Shown one piece after another: positions 28,723 through 36,267 of a DNA stretch of 64,000 bases; the stretch's first letter is position 1; the number at the start of each line of letters is the position of its first letter. A program made the position numbers and the translations under genes. Below the pieces are notes generated by a model, which saw nothing but the letters and a program-made list of their open reading frames with translations, did not search any database and was not told the DNA's origin. The DNA is from Mycobacterium sp. ITM-2016-00318 (lineage in GTDB: Bacteria; Actinomycetota; Actinomycetes; Mycobacteriales; Mycobacteriaceae). Location of the stretch: contig NZ_CP134400.1 in the NCBI RefSeq assembly GCF_002968285.2, positions 3,534,001 through 3,598,000 on the forward strand. The letters are read 5' to 3'.

Positions 28723-29547
28723 CTAGCCCTTGGCGGCGCGCAGTTCGTGTGACAGCGCCTCGAGCTCGTCGCCGCCAGCCATCTCCTGCGTGAGGTGCTC
28801 GAGGGTGATCTCGTCGTAGGTGCAGTCCAGCTTCTGCTGGCCGCGTTTGAGGATCACGAAGTGGTCGCCGACCATGTGCGCATGGTGCGGGTTGTGCGTG
28901 ATGAAGACGACGCCGAAGCCGGCCTCTTTGGCCGCAGTGATGTACTTGAGCACCACACCCGACTGCTTGACGCCCAGTGCGGCGGTCGGCTCGTCGAGGA
29001 TCAGGACGCGCGCACCGAAGAACACCGCCCGCGCGATCGCGACACACTGGCGTTGACCACCCGACAGCGAGCCGATCGCCACGTCGACGTCCGGCAGTTC
29101 GATCCCCATCTTCGACAGCTCGGAGAGCGTGGTGGCCCGCATGGCGTTGGCGTCCAACGACCACGGGAAGCGGCTGCGGCGGAGCTCCTGACCGAGAAAG
29201 AAGTTGCGCCACACGGGCATCAGTGGCACGACGGCGAGGTTCTGGTACACCGTCGCGATGCCTTTGCCCAACGCATCCTTCGGTGAGGCGAACTTGATCG
29301 AATCGCCGTCGACGACGAGTTCGCCGTCGGTCTGCGGGTGGTAGCCGGCGATGATCTTGATCAGCGTCGACTTGCCCGCTCCGTTGTCACCGAGGATCGC
29401 GGTCACCTCGCCGGCGTGGACACGCAGCGAGATGCCCTTGAGCGCGGTGATATTGCCGTAGGTCTTGCCGATGTTCTTCAGCGCGACCAACGGAGCTTTT
29501 CCGCCGGAAGGAGCTTCTTCCACGTGTCGATCAACCGTTGCGGTCAT
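28723..29547 (-). CDS. sugar ABC transporter ATP-binding protein (single-domain, FrcA type)
   Basis: A 274-residue ATPase with Walker A ILGDNGAGKSTLIKIIAGYH (about residue 55), the ABC signature SLSGGQRQCVAIARA (about 160) and Walker B VLILDEPTAALG. Importers of this class (CUT2) more often use a doubled ATPase of about 500 residues. This single-domain form matches the FrcA fructose/inositol-type subgroup, so two copies should form the dimer. It is the last gene of the binding protein-permease-ATPase operon, 3 bp after the permease stop. Confidence 0.92.
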   Translation of the reverse strand: MTATVDRHVEEAPSGGKAPLVALKNIGKTYGNITALKGISLRVHAGEVTAILGDNGAGKSTLIKIIAGYHPQTDGELVVDGDSIKFASPKDALGKGIATVYQNLAVVPLMPVWRNFFLGQELRRSRFPWSLDANAMRATTLSELSKMGIELPDVDVAIGSLSGGQRQCVAIARAVFFGARVLILDEPTAALGVKQSGVVLKYITAAKEAGFGVVFITHNPHHAHMVGDHFVILKRGQQKLDCTYDEITLEHLTQEMAGGDELEALSHELRAAKG

Positions 29548-29550
29548 GGG

Positions 29551-30606
29551 TCACCTCTTCGCGGCGTAGTTGCGGAATGCGTTGTTGGCGATCACGGCGA
29601 ACAGCAGCATCGCGCCCATGAAGGCCTTGAACCAGTCCGGTTCCCAGCCCGCGTAGACGATGCCCTTCTCCACCATGCCGAAAATGAAGGCACCGATGGC
29701 CGCGCCGATCGCCGTGCCATAGCCGCCCGTCAGCAGGCAGCCACCGATGACTGCGGCAATGATGTAGATGAACTCCTGGCCGACACCCTGACCGGATTGC
29801 ACCGTGTTGAACGAGAACAGCAGATGCATGCCGAGGAACCAGGCTGCGAAGCCGACGGTCATGAACAGCCCGATCTTCACCGCAGTCACGGGAACACCGA
29901 CCGCGCGGGCGCTTTCCGCGTCGCCGCCAACGGCGAAGATCCAGTTGCCGACCTTTGTCTTGAACAACACATAGGTTGCGATGGCGGTGAACAACAGCCA
30001 CCACAACACGGTGATGCGCACTGACACGCCGAAAATCGTCACGCTGGACGCGAACACCGCGCGCGCCGACTCCCAGCCCTGCATGTCGTTCACGCTCGGC
30101 GTGGCGACCTGGCCGGCGATCAGCTTGGTCACCGCGATGTTTGCGCCGGTCAACATCAACAAGGTGCCCAATGTGATCAGGAAGCTGGGAATCTTCGTCT
30201 TCATCACCAGATAGCCGTTGAAGAACCCGATCGCCAACGACAGCAGCAATCCCAAAGCTGCTCCCACCCAAAGATTTAGATGGAAGTTCCACGCCAGCAT
30301 CGAGGCGGCGAGCGAACTGGTGGTCACCGCCACACCGGCGGACAAGTCGAATTCACCGCCGATCATGAGCAGCGCTACCGCGCATGCCATGATCCCGATA
30401 GCCGAACTGCCGTACAACACCGTCGCCAGGGAGTCTGCGGACCGGAACGGCGGCGCGACGACCAGGAAGAAGACGAAGATCACGATCGCGCCGATCGCCG
30501 CACCCATCTCCGGACGAATCAGCAGACGCTGTAAACGGTTTCGTTCCTTGACGCGTTCGTCGCGGACAACCTTGTGACCGGCTACGTTTAGATCAGTTGT
30601 CGTCAT
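29551..30606 (-). CDS. sugar ABC transporter permease (CUT2/FrcC type)
   Basis: A 351-residue membrane protein with about ten hydrophobic helices (for example GAAIGAIVIFVFFLVVAPPF, AIGIMACAVALLMIGGEFDL, FIYIIAAVIGGCLLTGGYGT). The motif GGEFDLSAGVAVTTSSL is the family signature of BPD_transp_2 permeases (RbsC, XylH, FrcC). It forms the channel for uptake of a monosaccharide or cyclitol. It lies 24 bp after the binding-protein gene. The shared operator upstream of the operon suggests that the solute is myo-inositol or a relative. Confidence 0.93.
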   Translation of the reverse strand: MTTTDLNVAGHKVVRDERVKERNRLQRLLIRPEMGAAIGAIVIFVFFLVVAPPFRSADSLATVLYGSSAIGIMACAVALLMIGGEFDLSAGVAVTTSSLAASMLAWNFHLNLWVGAALGLLLSLAIGFFNGYLVMKTKIPSFLITLGTLLMLTGANIAVTKLIAGQVATPSVNDMQGWESARAVFASSVTIFGVSVRITVLWWLLFTAIATYVLFKTKVGNWIFAVGGDAESARAVGVPVTAVKIGLFMTVGFAAWFLGMHLLFSFNTVQSGQGVGQEFIYIIAAVIGGCLLTGGYGTAIGAAIGAFIFGMVEKGIVYAGWEPDWFKAFMGAMLLFAVIANNAFRNYAAKR

Positions 30607-30630
30607 GTTTAATCCTCTCCCGCGCGGGGC

Positions 30631-31620
30631 TTAACGGGTTCCGGCCTTGGCCAGCTCGGCGACCGAGTCGATGTTCGACTCGTCGATGAACGACGGGCCC
30701 GTCAGGGTGGCCTGTCCGCCGCCGATCAGGTTCTTGTTGTTGATGAACAGCCATAGTGAGTCGATGGCCAGGTACCCCTGCAGGAACGGCTGCTGGTCGA
30801 CCGCCCACTTCACATCGCCGCCCTGGATGGCACCGACAAGCGCCGCGTTGGTGTCGAACGTGACGATCTCCGCCTTGCTATTGGCGTTGGTCTTCGATTG
30901 GACCGCCGCCAAGGCAATCGGTGCACCGAGCGCGACGAGATGATCGACCGACGGATCTTGCTGGAGTTTGGCGGTGATCGTGGACTCTACCGACGGCATG
31001 TCCTTACTGTTGACATTCAAGATCTCGGACTGGCCCTTGAAGCCTTCTTTCACGCCGGCGCAGCGTGATTCGAGCGCGACCTGGCCCTGCTCCTGAATGA
31101 TGCAGACGATCTTCTTGGCGCCATCCTTGGTCAACCGCTCTCCCGCAGCGACGCCTGCGAGCTTCTCGTCCTGGCCGAAGTACTCCTGAACGCCCATCGC
31201 CTTCCAGTCGTCGAATCCCGAGTTGAACGCGACGACAGGAATGTCTTTGTCTATCGCGGCCTTCACCGCGGGAGTCATGGCATCGGGCTTGGCGAGCGTC
31301 ACTGCGATGCCCTTCACGCCGCTGTCAATCGCGGTCTGAACCAGGTTCGCTTGGTTCGGCGCTTCGGGGTCGTTGGAGTACCGCAACTCGATGTTGTCCT
31401 TATCGGCCGCCGCCTGGGCACCCTTGCGAATAAGATCCCAGAACGAGTCGCCGGGCACCTCGTGGGTGATCATCGCGACCGTGACGCGCGGCGTGTTCGC
31501 TTGGCCCGCGCCCATGCCTCCACCGGACTCTTCGGGCTTGCCTCCGGTCGACGAACATGACGCGATGCCGCATACGAGCACGCTTGTCCCGGCGATCGCA
31601 GCGAGCCGATTGAACCTCAT
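30631..31620 (-). CDS. sugar ABC transporter substrate-binding lipoprotein
   Basis: A 329-residue protein from the ATG at 31620, which has GGAGG just upstream; in-frame starts further up would put basic residues before the signal peptide. The lipobox is VLVCGIASC, with Cys at residue 23. The mature part is a periplasmic-binding-protein type 1 fold of the ribose/inositol group (VTVAMITHEVPGDSFWDLIR, NDPEAPNQANLVQTAIDSGV, IPVVAFNSGFDDWKAMG). It is anchored outside the membrane, captures the solute and is first in the importer operon. Its promoter carries one of the two identical 22-bp modules also found before iolC. Confidence 0.93.
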   Translation of the reverse strand: MRFNRLAAIAGTSVLVCGIASCSSTGGKPEESGGGMGAGQANTPRVTVAMITHEVPGDSFWDLIRKGAQAAADKDNIELRYSNDPEAPNQANLVQTAIDSGVKGIAVTLAKPDAMTPAVKAAIDKDIPVVAFNSGFDDWKAMGVQEYFGQDEKLAGVAAGERLTKDGAKKIVCIIQEQGQVALESRCAGVKEGFKGQSEILNVNSKDMPSVESTITAKLQQDPSVDHLVALGAPIALAAVQSKTNANSKAEIVTFDTNAALVGAIQGGDVKWAVDQQPFLQGYLAIDSLWLFINNKNLIGGGQATLTGPSFIDESNIDSVAELAKAGTR

Positions 31621-31698
31621 ATTTCCTCCGCTCTTCGCGCGAGCGCTCATCGCAGTTTCGCGCGCCTTATGAGTGCAACGGAACACGCCTCATCGTTG

Positions 31699-31727
31699 AT
31701 GTAATACGGCTCACAAGCGAAAGTCAA
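31699..31727 (-). promoter_or_regulatory. promoter of the sugar ABC transporter operon
   Basis: On the minus strand TTGACT (31722-31727) is followed after 17 nt by TTACAT (31699-31704), a good -35/-10 pair giving a leader of about 70 nt before the lipoprotein start. The operator core TGTCAGGACA lies directly upstream of the -35 box. Confidence 0.6.
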
Positions 31728-31744
31728 TACTTTGTCCTGACATT
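31723..31744 (-). promoter_or_regulatory. IolR-type operator, copy 1
   Basis: These 22 bp are identical, in inverted orientation, to 33466-33487. The core (minus strand TGTCAGGACA, plus strand TGTCCTGACA, 31733-31742) fits the KGWCHTRACA motif that I recall for the GntR regulator IolR of Corynebacterium glutamicum. It sits between the divergent importer and hydroxypyruvate-isomerase-like genes. Confidence 0.65.
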
Positions 31745-31806
31745 AGGACTGCACATCAAATGTTAGGGTGCATCGGTCCTCCCCGACGAGCAATGGATGG
31801 CAAGCG

Positions 31807-32592
31807 ATGACTGACCTGACTCTGGCGGTCTGCTCGGAGATGGTATTCACCGACTTACCGCTCATCGACAGGGTGCGCCGCATCGACGACCTCGGCTTCG
31901 CCGTCGAGATCTGGAGCTGGCACGACAAGGACCTCGACGCGCTGGCTGCCACGGGCGCGCGGTTCTCGTCGATGACCGGTTACCTGCAGGGCGACCTGAT
32001 CGATCCCGCAAGCGCCGAAGAGGTGGTGCGGACGGCGGAGCTCAGCATCAAAGCGGCTGAGAGGCTGGGTGTTCCGCGGCTCAACCTGCACACCGCCGAG
32101 CTCGTCGACGGCAAAGCGGCCCGGCCGCGGCACCGCGCAACCGGCGAGATGTGGCTGACCGCGCAGCGCACGCTCGAGCGGATCGGCGACCTCGGCGCCG
32201 CGGCGGGTGTGACCTTCTGCGTGGAGAACCTGAACACGCTCGTTGACCACCCTGGCGTGCCGCTCGCCCGCGCGAAGGACACGTTTGCGCTCGTCGAGGG
32301 GGTCGGCCATCCGAACGTGCGAATGATGCTCGACCTGTACCACGCGCAGATCGGCGAGGGGAACCTCGTCGAGCTGATCCGGCGCTGCGGCGACGCGATC
32401 GGCGAGGTTCAGGTCGCCGACGTGCCGGGCCGCTGCGAGCCGGGCACCGGCGAGATCCACTACCCCGCTATCGCGAAGGCACTGCGTGACATCGGGTTCA
32501 CCGGCACTGTCGGCCTCGAGGCGTATGCATCTGCAGGCGGTGTCGCCGGCAGCGAAGCCGCCCTCGACGCCTTCCGCCGCGCCTTCGCCTGA
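31807..32592 (+). CDS. hydroxypyruvate isomerase-like TIM-barrel protein
   Basis: A 261-residue protein from the ATG at 31807 (MTDLTLAVCSEMVFTDLPLI). It has the AP-endonuclease-2 fold with the hallmark metal ligands in VTFCVENLN (Glu), RMMLDLYHAQIGEGNL (Asp/His), EVQVADVPGRCEPGTGEIHY and GTVGLEAY. HPNVRMMLDLYH and GRxEPGTGEI are typical of Hyi hydroxypyruvate isomerases and their OtnI relatives. It is divergent from the importer operon, shares its operator, and is convergent with gntR/iolR. It may isomerise an intermediate of polyol breakdown; hydroxypyruvate as substrate is only a family-based guess. Confidence 0.85.
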   Translation: MTDLTLAVCSEMVFTDLPLIDRVRRIDDLGFAVEIWSWHDKDLDALAATGARFSSMTGYLQGDLIDPASAEEVVRTAELSIKAAERLGVPRLNLHTAELVDGKAARPRHRATGEMWLTAQRTLERIGDLGAAAGVTFCVENLNTLVDHPGVPLARAKDTFALVEGVGHPNVRMMLDLYHAQIGEGNLVELIRRCGDAIGEVQVADVPGRCEPGTGEIHYPAIAKALRDIGFTGTVGLEAYASAGGVAGSEAALDAFRRAFA

Positions 32593-32595
32593 CTT

Positions 32596-32660
32596 CGCGC
32601 GAAATGGCATTCCAGCAGCAAAAGTGCGAGTGAAGGCCTGAGCGAATGCAATCTCGCGCG
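32596..32660. terminator. bidirectional inverted repeat between convergent genes
   Basis: Arms 32596-32612 and 32644-32660 pair at 15 of 17 positions, with CGCGCG at the base of the stem and GCATTC next to the loop. It fills the 72-bp gap between the Hyi-like stop and the GntR stop and should end both transcripts. Confidence 0.65.
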
Positions 32661-32664
32661 GAGG

Positions 32665-33396
32665 TCAGCGGTCGACGAGTGTGGTGTCGAAGTAGTAGCG
32701 CGATGCGCGATAGCCGTGCGTGCCGAACTCGACGGCAGTGCCCGAGTCGTCGAACGCCGTTCGCGCCATCGTCAACAATGGCGCGCCGGGCTTCTCGTCG
32801 AGCAGTTTGGCCTCCGCCCGGGTCGCACCGCGGGCACCGATGCGCTGGCGGGCCAGCCGGATGTGCACACCGCGGGCGCGCAGCGACGAATACAGCCCGT
32901 TGCTCTCCAGCTCCTCGGCATCGGGCGCGATCTCGACGGGCAAATGGTTCACCATCACCGCAAGCGGCTCGCCGTTGGCACAGCGCAGCCGGTGAATGGA
33001 CACCACCTCGCGATCGTCCTTCAGGCTCAGCTCACGCGCGACCTCTTCGTCGGGCGGACCGACGTGGTAATCGAGTAGCTGCGTGGTCGGCTCCTGGCCT
33101 GCCCGCGTCAGATCGTCGTACAGGCTCGTTAGCTCGACGCGCCGGTGTACGGGGTTCTGCACCACCTGGGTGCCGACGCCGCGCTTGCGAACCAGCAGTC
33201 CTTTGTCGACGAGTTCCTGGATGGCGCGACGTGTCGTCGGCCGCGACAACGTCAGCCTTTTTGCCAGTGCCAGTTCATTTTCGAACCGATCCCCTGGTGC
33301 CAGGTCGCCGTCGCGGATCGCGGCCTCGATCGCCTGGGCAAGCTGATAGTAGAGGGGGACAGGGCTTGACCTGTCGAGCTCCACGGCCAATGGCAC
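32665..33396 (-). CDS. iolR: GntR-family (UTRA) regulator, IolR-like
   Basis: A 243-residue protein from the GTG at 33396, with GGAG and 5-nt spacing. The frame is open much further upstream, through the promoter and into the antisense of iolC, which is not plausible. The winged helix is PLYYQLAQAIEAAIRDGDLA, FENELALAKRLTLSRPTTRR and KGLLVRKRGVGTQVV. The C-terminal UTRA ligand domain ends GYRASRYYFDTTLVD. Its position divergent from iolC and next to two IolR-like operators matches the iolR-iolC layout of C. glutamicum, so it is most likely the inositol-responsive repressor of the iol and importer operons. Confidence 0.85.
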   Translation of the reverse strand: MPLAVELDRSSPVPLYYQLAQAIEAAIRDGDLAPGDRFENELALAKRLTLSRPTTRRAIQELVDKGLLVRKRGVGTQVVQNPVHRRVELTSLYDDLTRAGQEPTTQLLDYHVGPPDEEVARELSLKDDREVVSIHRLRCANGEPLAVMVNHLPVEIAPDAEELESNGLYSSLRARGVHIRLARQRIGARGATRAEAKLLDEKPGAPLLTMARTAFDDSGTAVEFGTHGYRASRYYFDTTLVDR

Positions 33397-33437
33397 GTTG
33401 TCTCCGATCTCGGGTCCGATCAGATAACGGTAGCTGA

Positions 33438-33443
33438 ATAGTA
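33438..33443 (-). promoter_or_regulatory. possible -10 box of the gntR/iolR promoter
   Basis: TACTAT on the minus strand lies 16 nt after CTGACT, which overlaps the edge of operator copy 2, and 42 bp before the GTG start. This would make the regulator autoregulated. Confidence 0.4.
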
Positions 33444-33465
33444 GCACCGCATGATTGAAAGTCAG

Positions 33466-33487
33466 AATGTCAGGACAAAGTATTGAC
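33466..33487 (+). promoter_or_regulatory. IolR-type operator, copy 2, with -35 box of the iol operon
   Basis: These 22 bp are identical to the inverse of 31723-31744. The core TGTCAGGACA (33468-33477) is followed by TTGACA (33483-33488), a consensus -35. Relative to its own operon the module has the same orientation and spacing as in the importer promoter. A good -10 at 17-18 nt is not obvious. Confidence 0.65.
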
Positions 33488-33549
33488 ATGCCGGAGTGTC
33501 GCAGGGCACAGTCGTACTGACGCCACCACCAACGCCCCGGAGAGCGATC

Positions 33550-34521
33550 TTGACCAGCATGCAGCCCTACGACGTGCTCGCCATCGGGCGCAGCGGCGTC
33601 GACATCTATCCCCTCCAGATCGGCGTCGGCCTCGAGCACGTCGAGTCGTTCGGCAAGTTCCTCGGCGGCAGCGCCGCCAACGTCGCGGTGGCGGCGGCCA
33701 GGCTCGGAAACCGGACGGCGCTGATCTCCGGCGTCGGCGACGACCCGTTCGGCACATTCGTCCGCAACGAGCTCGCGGGTCTCGGCGTCGACAACCGCTT
33801 CGTCGCGACCCACGACGAGTATCCGACGCCGGTGACGTTCTGCGAGATCTTTCCGCCGGACAACTTCCCGCTCTACTTCTACCGCCGCCCCAGCGCACCG
33901 GACCTGCAGATTCGCGCCGACGAGCTCGACCTCGACGCCGTCCGGTCGGCCAAGCTCTACTGGTCGACGGTCACCGGGCTGTCAGAAGAGCCGAGTCGCA
34001 GCGCGCATTTCGCTGCATGGGAGGCCCGCGATCCTGCCGCGCACACAGTCCTCGACCTCGACTACCGGCCCATGTTCTGGGAATCCCGCGAAGCGGCCAC
34101 CGAGCAGGTGCGCAACGCACTGCGACGCGTGACAGTCGCCGTCGGTAACCGCGAGGAGTGTGAGATCGCCGTCGGCGAGAGCAACCCGCAGCGCGCGGCG
34201 GAGGCCCTTCTCGGCCTGGGCGTGCAGTTGGCGATCGTCAAGCAGGGCCCGCGCGGCGTGCTCGGCAAGACCCGGCACACCCATGTCAGCGTCCCACCCA
34301 ACGATGTCGACGTCGTCAACGGCCTCGGCGCCGGAGATGCCTTCGGCGGCAGTCTGTGTCACGGTCTGTTGCACGGCTGGCCGCTGGAGAAGACCCTGCG
34401 CTACGCCAATGCCGCCGGGGCGATCGTCGCGTCGCGCCTCGAGTGCTCGACGGCGATGCCGACGGCGGCAGAGGTCGCCGCGCTCGCCGACCAGACCGCG
34501 GTGGAGGCCGTCAATGTCTGA
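33550..34521 (+). CDS. iolC: 5-dehydro-2-deoxygluconokinase (IolC)
   Basis: A 323-residue PfkB kinase, YDVLAIGRSGVDIYPLQIGV, with the Gly-rich substrate region KFLGGSAANVAVAAARLGNR and the catalytic signature VVNGLGAGDAFGGSLCHGLL (Asp near residue 265). It phosphorylates 2-deoxy-5-keto-gluconate, the fifth step of myo-inositol breakdown. The TTG at 33550 has a well-placed GGAG; an ATG at 33559 is the alternative start. It is the first gene of the seven-gene iol operon and overlaps the next gene by 8 bp. IolC differs from other PfkB enzymes mainly by context, which is strong here. Confidence 0.93.
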   Translation: MTSMQPYDVLAIGRSGVDIYPLQIGVGLEHVESFGKFLGGSAANVAVAAARLGNRTALISGVGDDPFGTFVRNELAGLGVDNRFVATHDEYPTPVTFCEIFPPDNFPLYFYRRPSAPDLQIRADELDLDAVRSAKLYWSTVTGLSEEPSRSAHFAAWEARDPAAHTVLDLDYRPMFWESREAATEQVRNALRRVTVAVGNREECEIAVGESNPQRAAEALLGLGVQLAIVKQGPRGVLGKTRHTHVSVPPNDVDVVNGLGAGDAFGGSLCHGLLHGWPLEKTLRYANAAGAIVASRLECSTAMPTAAEVAALADQTAVEAVNV

Positions 34522-35395
34522 CGCCATGTGCCGCGACTACGCCGAGATCACCGACGTGCGTGCGTCGGACCCGCAGGCCGTCGAGCGCGCATGGCAGACC
34601 CGTGCCATCCGGCCCGCCGTCCGCGGCAACGGCAGGCTGATGATCGTCGCCGCCGACCATCCCGCTCGCGGCGCCCTTGGCGTCGGCGACCGCCCCACCG
34701 CGATGAACAGCCGCACCGACCTGCTCGACCGGCTTCGGGCGGCGCTGGCCAACCCGGGGGTCGACGGTGTCCTCGCGACCTCCGACATCCTCGACGACCT
34801 GCTGCTGCTCGGCGCACTCGAGGACAAGGTCGTCTTCTCCTCGATGAACCGCGGCGGCCTTGCGGGGGCGCAGTTCGAACTGGACGACCGGATGACGGGG
34901 GCCACCGCCTCGGCAACCGCGGCGGCCCGGATGAACGGCGGAAAGATGTTGTGCCGCATCGATCTCGACGATCCCGGCACCGTGTCGACGCTGGCGACGT
35001 GCGCGCGGGCCATCGACGAGCTCGCCTCGCACGGCCTGATCGCGATGGTCGAGCCGTTCATGTCGTCGCGGGTGAACGGCAAGGTGCGCAACGACCTCAG
35101 CCCCGATGCGGTGATCAAGTCCGTGCACATCGGACAGGGCCTCGGCTCCACGTCGGCGTACACCTGGATGAAGCTGCCCGTCGTCGACGAGATGGACCGC
35201 GTCATGGAGTCGACGACGCTGCCGACGCTGCTTCTCGGCGGTGACCCAGCCGATCCGAACGAGGCGTTCGCGAGCTGGGAGAAGGCGCTGGCGCTGCCGT
35301 CGGTGCGCGGGCTGATCGTGGGCCGCACGCTTCTTTATCCGGCGGATGACGATGTGAGTTCCGCTGTCTCGACGGCCGTTTCGATGGTGAGGTGA
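34514..35395 (+). CDS. Cgl0159-type (beta/alpha)8 aldolase, iol operon
   Basis: A 293-residue protein from the ATG at 34514, MSDAMCRDYAEITDVRASDP. It reads as a class I aldolase-like TIM barrel (MIVAADHPARGALGVGD, HGLIAMVEPFMSSRVNGKV, SAYTWMKLPVVDEMDRV, LPTLLLGGDP), where the Lys in TWMKLP is a candidate Schiff-base residue. It is the second gene of the operon, exactly where C. glutamicum has Cgl0159 after iolC. No IolJ-type aldolase is present, so this protein probably cleaves 2-deoxy-5-keto-gluconate 6-phosphate to dihydroxyacetone phosphate and malonate semialdehyde. That role is inferred from position and fold. Confidence 0.87.
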   Translation: MSDAMCRDYAEITDVRASDPQAVERAWQTRAIRPAVRGNGRLMIVAADHPARGALGVGDRPTAMNSRTDLLDRLRAALANPGVDGVLATSDILDDLLLLGALEDKVVFSSMNRGGLAGAQFELDDRMTGATASATAAARMNGGKMLCRIDLDDPGTVSTLATCARAIDELASHGLIAMVEPFMSSRVNGKVRNDLSPDAVIKSVHIGQGLGSTSAYTWMKLPVVDEMDRVMESTTLPTLLLGGDPADPNEAFASWEKALALPSVRGLIVGRTLLYPADDDVSSAVSTAVSMVR

Positions 35396-36252
35396 GCGTG
35401 CGCAGCGAGTACTACATTCCGGCCAACAGCGCGACGCTGCCCTACACCGTCCACGTCACTCCCGAGTCCGCGGGCTGGTCAGAGGCAAGCCTGTGGGTGG
35501 TCGAACTACAGCCGGATCAGGCACTGGAGCTGGCCACTACAGACATCGAGGTGATGATCGTGCCGCTGGCGGGCGGTGGAGCCGTGAAGTGCGACGGCGA
35601 GACGTTCGAGCTGTCGCCGCGCGCATCGGTTTTCGACGGTCCCGCCGACATGGTCTACATCGGAACCGGCCGGAGCTACACGCTGCGCGGCGAAGGCAGG
35701 ATCGCGATCTGCGGGGCTTGCGCCACGAAGCAACTGCCCAACCGAAGGGTGGCCGCCGCCGATGTGTCGGTCGAGTTGCGCGGTACCGGCAACTGCAGCA
35801 GGCAGGTGCACAACTTCGGCACCGCGGGCGTCTTCGAGGCCGACTCGCTGATCGCCTGCGAGGTGATCACGCCGGGCGGCAACTGGTCGAGCTATCCCTC
35901 CCACAAGCACGACGAGGACACGCCCGTCGAGTCGGCGCTCGAGGAGATCTACTACTTCGAGATCGCCTCCGGCCCAGATGATTCCCGCGGCTTCGGCTAT
36001 CACCGCGTGTACGGCACACCGAGCAGGCCTATCGAGGTCCTCGAAGAGGTGCGCAGCGGTGACGTCGTGCTTGTCCCCCACGGGTATCACGGGCCGTCGG
36101 TCGCAGCGCCCGGCTACCACATGTACTACCTCAACGTGATGGCAGGCCCGGGTGAGGAACGGGCCTGGAAGATCGTCGACGACCCCGAGCACGCTTGGTT
36201 GCGCGACACCTGGGAGGACCAGGCCGTCGACCCCCGGCTGCCCCTGCATTGA
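35392..36252 (+). CDS. iolB: 5-deoxy-glucuronate isomerase (IolB)
   Basis: A 286-residue bicupin protein; the GTG at 35392 overlaps the previous stop (GTGA). Family features include EYYIPANSATLPYTVHVTPE, the second-cupin metal site in WSSYPSHKHDEDTPVESALE with EEIYYFEI, and HGYHGPSVAAPGYHMYYLNV. It isomerises 5-deoxy-D-glucuronate to 2-deoxy-5-keto-D-gluconate, just before the IolC step. Length is within the normal range. It lies between the aldolase and iolD within the operon. Confidence 0.95.
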   Translation: MSVRSEYYIPANSATLPYTVHVTPESAGWSEASLWVVELQPDQALELATTDIEVMIVPLAGGGAVKCDGETFELSPRASVFDGPADMVYIGTGRSYTLRGEGRIAICGACATKQLPNRRVAAADVSVELRGTGNCSRQVHNFGTAGVFEADSLIACEVITPGGNWSSYPSHKHDEDTPVESALEEIYYFEIASGPDDSRGFGYHRVYGTPSRPIEVLEEVRSGDVVLVPHGYHGPSVAAPGYHMYYLNVMAGPGEERAWKIVDDPEHAWLRDTWEDQAVDPRLPLH

Positions 36253-36267
36253 CAAGGAGAGTGACGC

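Noticed and set aside
33400..33813. Upstream extension of the GntR regulator
   Set aside because: It would run through the operator and antisense to iolC; the GTG at 33396 has a proper ribosome-binding site and gives the usual family length.
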